Source of the DNA: Magnolia sinica
Lineage: Eukaryota > Streptophyta > Magnoliopsida > Magnoliales > Magnoliaceae
Length of the DNA stretch: 64,000 nt
Assembly (NCBI RefSeq): GCF_029962835.1
Contig: NC_080587.1
Location: 54,341,528-54,405,527 of the forward strand
Direction: 5' to 3'
The notes beneath the pieces are model-generated. The model was not told where the DNA came from, searched no databases, and saw only the letters and a program-made list of their open reading frames with translations. Position numbers and translations under genes: made by a program. Positions 55,438 to 64,000 of this stretch are shown here, in pieces (position 1 is the stretch's first letter; each line of letters begins with the position of its first letter).

Positions 55438-57369
55438 TGAAATTGCGTGGATTGTTTACCACGACACGTGCGGAAGCTTTACAAAGCTTAGAATTATGGC
55501 TAAGTCCTAGAGAGGGGTAAACAAAACCACTTAAAATTTTTTTGCCTAATTAACTAATTTACCCATTCAAATTAACAAAACAATTAACACTTAGGCTTCC
55601 AAGCTAAAGTGGGTCCAATCACATAGACTACAAAAGATGCAACAATAAGCAACTAGTTTATAAGGAGATAATGATCTTGTGTGTGAGATAAGTTAACTAT
55701 TCAACACCTAGCATACATCCAATTATGCCTTCATATAATTCAACAAATTAAGCTCGCAAGCATAAATAGAAATATGCGTAATAACAATCCCAAACACAAG
55801 CATATATAGTGATTCGGCTACTTGCCTACTCCACTCTTGACGGACACACTCTCCTCGAGTGTACCGGAATTTCACTATTGGAGGTTTTAATCAAGTTCAC
55901 CTTTAACATTTACAAGCGTACACTCCCGCCGAAGGCCTACACAAGGACTTGACACACTTACACTCACGTGTTAAAGGAATACGTTTCCACCTGTGTCGGT
56001 GGCTCTCACAAAGACTTGATTTTCTATCGACTAACCAATAACCACTAGTAGTCATAATCCAAAGCTCTACGTATACTCCCGTCGGAAGCTCTTCATGGAG
56101 ACTAACAAGTACACACCTATGTCTGGTGAATGCAGTCCTAATCCATAGCCCTACATACAATCCCGCCGGATGATCCCTATGGAGACTAACACGTACACAC
56201 CCGTGTCCAGTGAATTCGGCTCTACACAAGAGCCTAAGTCCTACATAAGAACTTATTCGAGTTTGGGTCACAAACTCTACACTCAGTCCTACACAAGGAA
56301 AGAGTGTGAATGGACTCTACAATTGACAACTTGTCGGATTGCACCCCTTCGTAGCGCCTTCTTGAGATGCTTCTTCAATGCTCTCTCATGCTTGAATTAA
56401 CTTCTCAATTGCTCACACGTTCGTCGATGCCGATGGTTCAACTCCACGAATAAACACCTTGCATACGATATACCAATGAGATGACCAAGGTAATGGGATG
56501 ATGGTTGAATCTCTTACAACTAATGGATAGTTGATTTCCAAAGAGAATTCGCCTAGATGGGTCTTCTAGAGAATATATACAAGGATATACATATAGGCTT
56601 AGTGTCTAACCTCTAGAAAATAGTGGAGATCAAGATCATCTTCACAATGGAGGTTGGAATCCTCATTAGAGTAGTAAAGCTCAAGAAGATGACATGAATC
56701 TCATAGGTTTAGAGGCTTGCGATGAGGAATATGAGTGGGAATCACCTCAGCTCTAATGGCACCAAAAACCCATCAAAATGCCCAAGGTCCGACTACCCTT
56801 TATAAAGAAACAGATTTGCAACCATAAAAAAAGGGACAAAAAACGGCACATTCGATCGATCGATTAGGTCTGTCAGTCGATCCTCGATTCAATCGAGATC
56901 GATCGAAGTTCTATTGATTCGATCAGGAAAATCTAGGGATGTGCAGTTTGCTTGCTGGACTATTCTAGCGAATTTTGATCAAATCCTTCGATCAATCGAA
57001 ACTAATCGAAGGTCTATCAATTCGATCGAGCTTTAAATCGACAACACAGAAAACTACTGATTTGGGCTAAATGATTATCAGCAGCTTTGCACCTCTAAAG
57101 CCTTACCTAATCATGATCAAATTAAGATCCTTAGGTCGTGTGATGATCAAACAAAGGTTTACCTATTTGAGAATGGATCATCTAGAGGCTAGAGTGTTTT
57201 GGGTCTAAGGTTAGGGTCACCAAGGCACCTCATGATTTACTTGTTCTAAACTCCTTGATACTTCATATCCTCTAATGTCTTCGGTCTTCAACTTCCAAGG
57301 GCTCAACCAACTCACTAACACACGGACCCACTTGATTGACAAATAGGTGCACAAATAAGTGCACTAACA
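55438..57369 (-). mobile_element. Copia-type LTR, palindrome-U3 family (copy F)
   Basis: On the minus strand it starts TGTTAGTGCACTTATTTG and ends CACGCAATTTCA. Shares with D the cctactccactc...cggacacactc landmark and ctacacaaggac motifs, and with 11324-11571 the end block. Minus-strand TATA-like ctttataaag is at 56798-56807; palindromes at 56848-57035. The flanks ataat/gtaac do not match, so the ends are tentative. 1.93 kb, no ORF: solo LTR. Confidence 0.7.
56848..57035. repeat. U3 palindrome array, core TTCGAT-NN-ATCGAA
   Basis: Includes attcgatcgatcgatt (56849), ctcgattcaatcgag (56883), gatcgatcgaag (56900), cttcgatcaatcgaaac (56987) and ttcgatcgag (57021). Upstream, in sense, of the TATA-like box at 56798-56807. 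Confidence 0.75.
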
Positions 57370-57533
57370 GTAACACCCAAAAATGCCTTATTATTATTAT
57401 TATTATTATTTAAATGTTATATTAGCCCCATAACGAACCATTACATGCCTTTCTTTTCCAAAATAGCCATTATGGCCACGCTACGCATAATAGTTCCCAC
57501 CGTTACTGTTACGTAACCATTTTTTTAATACCT

Positions 57534-57717
57534 TGTTGTTAACCCAAGCCATAGCATTACTTGAATCTCCTTTGACAATAAGAGGATCTCCAAAGGAGTT
57601 AAAATATAGTTGATAAAGATAAAATGTTATTCTAGTGACGTCCTTAACATAATGTTTATCATGACAACAACGCTTGTATAGGACCATGCAATCTGCATCA
57701 GCAATGAACTGTGTCAA
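57534..57717 (-). pseudogene. RNase H-like relic, N-terminal part
   Basis: The minus strand reads FGDPLIVKGDSSNAMAWVNN, similar to the (V)EGDSxNAIxWV segment of plant LINE RNase H domains. It is separated from its likely continuation (55200-55367) by the hAT-like element. Confidence 0.45.
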
Positions 57718-57837
57718 TAACCATAATCAATCTGAACACGCGCACACATATCATATTTAGATCAGGATAAGCATAAAATTATTGCATCCATTTATCAGGT
57801 ATTCTATTTCTTCTTCTTCTTTTTTCCCCTTTAAATA

Positions 57838-58019
57838 GCTCATCATCATCATCTGGGCCTTATCCCAACTAATTGGGGTCGGCTACATGAACCTATTCCA
57901 CCATTCCACTATCAAGGACCATATCCTCAAACTAAACAAGGCCCAACCAGGTTCAAACCAACAACCTCTTGATCTCAAGTCAAATGCTCTATCATCAAGT
58001 TGTGGACCCATTTGTTGTT
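57838..58019 (-). mobile_element. Au-like tRNA-derived SINE with 9-bp target duplication
   Basis: Flanked by CTTTAAATA at 57829-57837 and 58020-58028. On the minus strand the head has a Pol III A-box-like tgatagagcatttg and a B box ggtttgaacc. The body ends with gccgaccccaattagttggg, the hallmark 3' block of plant Au SINEs, and the tail is (GAT)n. 182 bp, full length by appearance. Confidence 0.88.
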
Positions 58020-58028
58020 CTTTAAATA

Positions 58029-58560
58029 CGTAACTTTCAATAATTTCATCAATAAAAGAAAATGCAAAATGAACAAGAGCATGTCATCAAGATATAGAAA
58101 TAATTCTCTTTCCACATTCACTCAAGCCACTAAATATACATTTCAAGATATACACAATAGAATATTATCCTTAACATGACCAGTAAAAGCTGCATGTGAA
58201 GTGCTCGCAATGCAAGTATAGTAACAAGCGTTTGTAAATCATGGGAGGCCTTTTTGTTGGAGAGAGAATGTGACACAACTTCATTTTAAATTACCTAAGT
58301 GTCCCTTCAATTGCTTAAAAACCTTTTAAAGTTTAACAAAAAAAAAAAAAGCTTAAAAACCTTACTCTTGTTCTAAAGGTTGACTTATTTCGTATGCCTA
58401 ACCGCTTGTGATGTTTTGCTCTTCACAATTCTCGCTATATGTGGTAGAGATTAGTAACAATAGTTTGACATAGGAAAACAAATGAAACAGTTTCGTGTGA
58501 TTATTCTCATCACTGAGTCTTAGGTATTGTCTCTTTGTAAGACTCACTTTAAGTTAATCA
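58029..58560. other. Intergenic stretch
   Basis: No gene or element recognised. Short A-rich run at 58337-58350. Confidence 0.5.
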
Positions 58561-58568
58561 ACGCCACC

Positions 58569-59336
58569 CAGTGTTCGAAGTATCGGTATCGTTACAAGTT
58601 TCACTAGCCGGGGATACGGAAACAATATCGATATCGCCAATAATATCGCTGAAAACCAGAAATGCGGGGAAACATGGGGAAAACTGTGGAATTTTCAGTG
58701 AAACTTCGGGAGATGTTAAAATGTACATACTTGCATATTTAGAAATAAAAAATTTTGCAAAAATGGCCTTAAAAGCATTTGTTGGTGTAAGAAATTAGTT
58801 CAACCATCCCATCCGGCCTATTTAATCATCCAACCTTTCATTCAAACATCCATCGATATTGCAAAATATCAACAACACATGATATTTCACTAAGAAATCA
58901 TCGACAATTGGAAAGGAAACAAAAGATTGCGGTCTCAATATCACGCATGTTACGATATCGATAATATTGAGATATTATCAATATTATTAATGACAAATTG
59001 AACACTACATACAACCATGTGCCCATGAAAAAAATTGGAATAATTTTTTTTCTAGTAAACAAATTTATGATGATTCAATACGTTGGCGATATTATTGAAA
59101 TATCATCGATACACTTATGATACAAGCATTACCTAGAATTGATATAGTCAAAAATATTGGCGATACACTAGCAATATTGATGCATTGGTAATACAAGCAA
59201 CACTTAGAATTTACATAGTTGAAAATATTGGCGATTACGTTATTGGTATTGCTACCAGTGTTATCGGTACCGCTAAGCCGGAGATAAAGATAATATCGGA
59301 GATAATTCGATAATATCGGAGATAATTCAAACATTG
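58569..59336. mobile_element. Non-autonomous hAT-like element rich in ATATCG repeats
   Basis: Begins CAGTGTTCGAAG and ends with ATTCAAACATTG, inverted termini. Flanked by ACGCCACC (58561-58568) and ACACCACC (59337-59344), an 8-bp duplication with one mismatch as for hAT elements. The interior is full of tatcg/cgata motifs (aatatcgatatcgcc; atatcggagataattcg twice) and has no transposase. Confidence 0.72.
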
Positions 59337-59344
59337 ACACCACC

Positions 59345-59602
59345 TAAGGGAGTACTCAGGCCTACAAACCTCGGGTAAGGGGGATCAGTAAATCAGGCCA
59401 AGGAAATGTATCCCAAAGCAGTTGTAGCAATCCGGCATTCCTTCACATTGATCCCATTTGATATGCCATCATCACACGTGCACACTCACATAATGATGTT
59501 GAAAACCCACTCAAGTTAGTTGATATCTAGCCATTCTATTTACACAATCATCTAGCACCATTACAACCTAATTGATGAGCACTCAAGCACACCACTAGTT
59601 TT
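59345..59602. other. Intergenic stretch
   Basis: Nothing recognised on either strand. Confidence 0.5.
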
Positions 59603-60350
59603 TTTTTTTTTTTTTTTTTTGAAACGACAATGATGCTTCATTAAGAAAGGCCGAGGCCAAAAAAAAAAAAAACTAAAGCTAATAACATAAACCAAAGACC
59701 AAGCTGAAAACAAAGCTTGAATCTACTCTTAAACCCATTCTTCTACATTGAGACATGCCCTTTTGATAACTTCTGAAACTCCTCTCTTTTTGTTTCTAAA
59801 GCAATTCTTATTTCTTTCCCACCATAAGGCCTAAAGAATTGCTAACAAGCTTAATCTCAACCTTTTTTTCCTAGATTTTCTAATCCCCCCGCTGTTCCAA
59901 TAGATGCGAAATTCCTCTAATGACTTTGGAAACACCCAAAGGACCCCAAAAGACTGAAGAAAATGATCTCACACTTCCCTAACAAAAGAGCAATGAAGAA
60001 AAAGGTGATCCATAATTTCCGCATCTCTAAAACACATTAGGGAAACGTTTGGAAGAATCGTATTCCTCTTACATAGATTGCCAACCGTTAGAACTTTATT
60101 CCTCCCCATTAGCCATTTGAAAGCCGCCACTTTCAAAGGAGCACCATAACATCAAAGATGGGTCGGTAGAGCTATCCCATCATAATCCTCTCTCTCACTC
60201 AAAAGACCATAGATAGACTTAACTGACAAAGAACCGGTTTTTGCTTTTAACCATGTGAAGGAGTCCGCATCTAATAACACTAGAGAAACCTTTGCCAACC
60301 ATTATAAGGCAGGGTTATGCCGAGAGATCCATCGCAAGATGGTCATGTAT
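59603..60350 (-). mobile_element. 5'-truncated LINE, 3' part with poly(A)
   Basis: The T-run at 59600-59623 is a poly(A) tail on the minus strand. Upstream the minus strand reads DADSFTWLKAKTGSLSVKS, VAAFKWLMGRNKVLTVGNL and DAEIMDHLFLHCSFVREV, the zinc-binding RT domain, then a decayed tail. Several stops. Abuts Ty3/Gypsy gag at about 60355; no target duplication recognised. Confidence 0.8.
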
Positions 60351-60354
60351 TATT

Positions 60355-60962
60355 TTGAGTCAATTAATGAGGTTCATTGGAAGGCTCAATGAGTAGAACA
60401 ACAGTTGCAGCAACATACTCTCTAATATTTTGGTTCTCCAATTGGGGAACCTTCTATGAGAAGGGGTTCGGATCAATATCTCAACCGAACTCCACCACAG
60501 GGTTACCGACCACCTCCCCACCCTTTTCTGCCACACCCGCGGATGCAAGCTCCTCTTATAAGCCAACATCAACCTTTGCAATGCCCTCCACAATAGAATT
60601 CATGCCAAAAGCAATCAACAGTACAGGGACATTACATCAATGGGCAAGGTCTTAACCCTAATCATTCCCTTCGAAGAGAGCGGCGGGGTGTTGATTGTTA
60701 TCGTTGCAGACAGATGGGGCACTTTTCTAATGAGTGTTCGCAAACCAGGAACCTCCATTATTGCGGTAATGAAGATCCCTACTACCCAAACAGCCATGAG
60801 TATTACGATGAACACGTCAAGATGGAACAGGCTTATGTAGAACCTGCATCACATCTAGAGGACCCTTCTGCAAAAATTGCGGTTGAAGCTGAGAATGAAG
60901 ACCCCACTCTTACCATAAGCCACCTCCTTACCACCATAGAGGAAGAGGAAGACTGGCGATGA
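60355..60962 (+). pseudogene. Ty3/Gypsy gag end with zinc knuckle
   Basis: Proline-rich sequence leads to CYRCRQMGHFSNEC (CX2CX4HX4C), then an acidic stretch (EAENEDPTLTI, TTIEEEEDWR) before protease. Two frames are needed to read it. The gag N-terminus is missing, cut by the LINE at 59603-60350. Confidence 0.8.
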
Positions 60963-61580
60963 ACCATTGTTTTCCGTACACGAGTAAAATGTCAAGGCAG
61001 GTTATGTAATATGATCATTGATGGCAACAGTGCGATGAACATCGTATCTCAAGAGGTGATTGATAAGCTCAAGTTGCCAACTAAAAGGCATCCAAAACCA
61101 TATAAGGTTACATTGGTCGACAACACTGCCATCCCCATGACTTGAAGGTGTTTGAGATCATTTAAAATTGGCATATATGGGTATGATATTTGGTGTGACA
61201 TAATTCCGATGAATGTCACCCACATCCTTCTTGGTTAACCTTAGCTCTTTAATCGAAAGGTACAAAGCGACGATGAAGCTAATAAGCATACCTTCATATG
61301 GCGAGGTCATCGTATCCTTCTTCGCCTGTTGCAACCTACGTCACCTCCTTCATCTACAACTTCATCATCGACATCAGTTGCTCTTTCAAACTCCAATGTT
61401 TTCACCATGCAGAAGTTTGAAGAAGAGAGCAAGGAAAAAGGTGTAATGTTCGCTCTAATTACGAAACAAGTGTAAGAGCTTGTTATTGACCAGGATGAGC
61501 ATATTCTTGATGAAGTCAAATCCATGTTACATGACTTCCAAGATTTAGTCCCCAATGATCTGCTTGAGGAATTGCCTCCA
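60963..61580 (+). pseudogene. Ty3/Gypsy protease and linker
   Basis: VKCQGRLCNMIIDGNSAMNI (family IDxGSS active site, here DGNS), KLKLPTKRHPKPYKV, then IWCDIIPMNVTHILLG followed by stops. The linker reads VMFALITKQ in shifted frames. Confidence 0.8.
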
Positions 61581-62410
61581 TTACGAGATATTCAGCACAC
61601 TATAGATTTGGTTCCTGGCATACCGGATGAGTCTTGCCGAGCACGCCAAGTTGAAGCGTCAGGTTGACGAGTTGCTTCAAAAGGGCTACATTTGAGAGAG
61701 CTTGAGCCCATGTGCAGTGCTAGCCCTCCTTACTCCCAAGAGGGATGGAAGTTGGCACATGTATGTACAAAGTCGAGCTATTAATAAAATCACAGTGAAG
61801 TACCATTTCCCCATTCCTCGGCTTGATGATATTCTAGACTTGATGCCAAGTGCTAGCGTCTTTTCCAAAATTGATCTTCACGGTGGATACCACCATATTC
61901 GGATCCGACCTAGTGATGAATGGACGACGGCATTTAAGACAAAAGACGGCCTTTATGAGTGAATAGTTATGCCATTGAGTCTCACAAACACGCCTACCAC
62001 TTTCATGCGCATCATGACACAGTTGTTGCGCCCTTTTATTGGTAAGTTTGTCGTTGTCTATTTCGACGACATTCTCATCTACAATATACGTCAAGAAACG
62101 AGCACCTCAATTACCTACGTCTTATCTTTAGAGTCCATTGTTGCGAATGCTTTGACATCAACTTTAAAAAGTGTACCTTCATAAGTGCATCGGTGGTTTT
62201 CTTAAGGTACATTGTCACGTCGCAAGGTGTAGAGGTGAATCCTGCAAGGGGAAAGCCATAGTTGATTGGCCGATGCCTACCACTATCTCTAAAGTCCACA
62301 ATTTTCGTGGCCTCACTACATTTTACAAACGTTTTGTGTGGAACTTCAGCAGCATCATGGCCCCAATCACTGATTGTATGAAACAAAGGGAGTTTTGATG
62401 GACAAGTGCA
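61581..62410 (+). pseudogene. Ty3/Gypsy reverse transcriptase
   Basis: Linker ELPPLRDIQHTIDLVPG, then [58 protein letters not shown] and [13 protein letters not shown] with intact YFDD at 62058-62069. After a frame break: [15 protein letters not shown] and [12 protein letters not shown]. Stops at about 61693, 61960 and 62397, plus frameshifts. Confidence 0.88.
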
Positions 62411-62880
62411 GCAACACAAGTGTTTGATAGGATCAAACATAACATGACCGAAGCTCTAGTATTGCGCCTTCCGGACTTTAAGAAGGTATTTGAGGTGAGT
62501 TGTGACGCCTCTAATGTCGACATTGGAGTTCTCAGTCATGAGGGCCATCCAATAGCTTTCTTCTGCGAAAAGCTCTCTTATGCGAAACAACGATACTCCA
62601 CTTATGACTTGGAGTTTTATGCCGTTGTTCAAACTTCGCAGCATTGGCGTAACTTTTTGGTTGGCACAGAGTTTGTGATATACTCTGATCATGAAGCACT
62701 CAAGTATTTAAATTCCTAGCAGAAGGTGAGTGCTCGTTGTGTCAAGTGGAGCACTGACCTTCAGGAGTTTTCTTTTGTCATTCGTCACAGGCTAGCAAGG
62801 ACAGTTAGGTTACTGATGCATTAAGCCGTAGCGTACATCTATTGTCATCGATGGCAGTCACTATTCTGGGATTTGAATAG
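62411..62880 (+). pseudogene. Ty3/Gypsy RNase H
   Basis: LPDFKKVFEVSCDASNVDIG (first Asp), CEKLSYAKQRYSTYDLEFYA (Glu), FVIYSDHEALKYLNS (Asp), then a stop and a degenerate FVIRHRLARTVRLLMH region. Confidence 0.85.
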
Positions 62881-63029
62881 ATACGGCGAGAGTCTGCTGA
62901 CAACAAGGAATTCAGGCGTATTTATATTGACATTCTTAGTGGAGATCATGCAAGACACCCACATTTCAGCATTCATGATGGCTATTTGTTCTAAGGACGC
63001 AACTTTGCGTACCCAGTACATCCATCCGT

Positions 63030-64000
63030 GAGTATGTTATGAGAGAGTTACATGTCGGTGGGTGTAGTGGACACTTGGGTCGTGATAAGACCCAAGCTCT
63101 CGTTGGAGATAGATACTTTTGGCCTCGTATAAAATCAAATGTTGCTAAGATTTGCCAGTTCTCCAGGGTTTGCCAGCTCGATAAGGGTCCAAAGAAAAAC
63201 AGTGAATTGTATCAACCATTGCCGATCCCACATGCTCCATGGGAAGATCTCCACATAGACTTCGTCCTGAGTTTGTCAAAGACCACTCAAAAAGTTGATT
63301 CAATATTTGTGGCAGTTGATTAATTTTCAAAGATGGTTCATTTCATACCATGCTTGAATACAGCAAATGCTCTCAAGATTGCTCAATTATTCTTTCGAGA
63401 GGTTCATCTTCATGGACTTCCAAAGACAATTGTGTCTGATCGTGATACTAAGTTCATGAGTTAATTCTAGAAAACTCTTTCGACAACGACAAAAACCGAG
63501 CTTCAGTTCTCTAGTGTCTACCACCCTCAAACTAATTGTAAGACAGAAGTGGTCAACCGTAGCTTGGGCAACTTACTATAGTGTCTTGTCCGCGATCATA
63601 TAGCTACATGGGACCTAGTAATACTGATGGCTGAATTTGCTTATAATAACTCAATCAATAGGTCAATTGGGATGTTACCTTTTGAGGCAGTAACTGGTAC
63701 ACAACCACTTCTCCCGATCCATTTGATTCCTTTACCTGTAGAGTCAAGACCAAGCGTAGAAGTTGATGACTTCATCCGCCATATGTAGCAAGTGCATCAT
63801 GAAGTTCGACGCAATATCACCGCTAGTAATGAAAGCTATAAGCAGCATTCATATACGAGATGTTGTTATCCTCACAATGCGGGACCATTCAAAATCATAA
63901 AGAAGATCGGTGAAAATACTTATGTTTTAGATCTCCCACCAAATTTACTTGTTAGTCCTACTTTCAATGTGGAAGATCTTTCCATTTATCATGGGCATCA
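63030..64000 (+). pseudogene. Ty3/Gypsy integrase, incomplete at window end
   Basis: Zinc-finger region MRELHVGGCSGHLGRDKT with CQFSRVCQ (altered HHCC), core DLHIDFVLSLSKTTQ (first Asp), SDRDTKFM (second Asp) and YHPQTNCKTEVVNRSLGNL (Glu). After frame changes it ends GPFKIIKKIGENTYVL, the GPY/F module. Any chromodomain and the 3' LTR lie beyond the window. The gag-pol is chromovirus-like; lineage not assigned. Confidence 0.85.

Larger units (their letters stand above)
55368..57533. mobile_element. hAT-like TIR element (CAAGGTATT termini) containing LTR F
   Basis: Termini aaggtattcaataatgg (left) and the reverse of ccatttttttaatacctt (right) are inverted, followed inside by GTAACGGCCGTTA-type repeats on both sides. 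The flanks GTTAACAA and GTCAACAG (minus strand) agree at 6 of 8 positions, consistent with an old 8-bp hAT duplication. Without LTR F it would be about 230 bp, i.e. MITE-sized. Confidence 0.5.

Overview
This window looks like nuclear DNA of a flowering plant from a gene-poor, repeat-dense region. Plant hallmarks are an R2R3-MYB gene with the standard plant exon sizes, Copia and Ty3/Gypsy LTR retrotransposons of plant lineages (Tork-, SIRE- and Athila-like), L1-type LINEs with plant RNase H tails, an Au-like SINE and plant-type hAT and CACTA relics. Lineage within angiosperms cannot be fixed from the sequence; a magnoliid or other non-grass genome is only a guess.

Two host genes are supported, both on the minus strand. 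(1) 2704-7696 is a complete-looking three-exon R2R3-MYB of 258 codons, of the subgroup-6 (anthocyanin-activator) type, with a bHLH-contact motif, a GC-AG second intron of 4.08 kb full of transposon debris, and a stop codon supplied by a MITE-like terminus. A 5'-truncated LINE with a perfect 15-bp target duplication sits 0.34 kb upstream of its ATG. (2) 50997-54237 holds the last three exons of a HERPUD-like ER membrane protein gene; its N-terminal exons were not found. One acceptor site of this gene is tandemly triplicated.

Layout: 1-1100 Copia-like LTR piece; 1100-2700 TIR element, microsatellites and a ~34-bp minisatellite; 2704-7727 MYB; 8038-10107 LINE; 10530-12620 SIRE-like gag and LTR pieces; 12622-19345 Athila-like element interrupted by a LINE (13960-18766), itself interrupted by a 3.1-kb solo LTR (14323-17420); 19346-20800 long-TIR repeats; 21650-23389 LTR; 23540-23643 CACTA-like end; 23640-31430 second Athila-like element carrying a 4.55-kb solo LTR (24869-29423); 31431-35940 minus-strand LTR with a 0.43-kb inverted repeat; 35953-43430 internally deleted SIRE-like element with an envelope-position ORF; 43529-50485 degenerate Tork-like element with a 1.53-kb solo LTR inside gag; 50997-54237 HERPUD-like gene; 55200-59602 hAT-like, SINE and LTR insertions; 59603-60350 LINE piece; 60355-64000 Ty3/Gypsy gag-pol running off the end.

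The most unusual signal crosses element families. LTRs of several Copia subfamilies, and less densely the Athila-like and Tork-like LTRs, carry imperfect palindromes with TTCG...CGAA outer arms just upstream of their TATA boxes. The inner arms differ in each family (TTCGGC/GCCGAA, TTCGAC/GTCGA, TTCGATG/CATCGAA, TTCGAT/ATCGAA) but remain self-complementary. This is consistent with fast-evolving promoter elements built on a fixed dyad architecture. Nearly all transposon reading frames carry stops or frameshifts, so they are relics.
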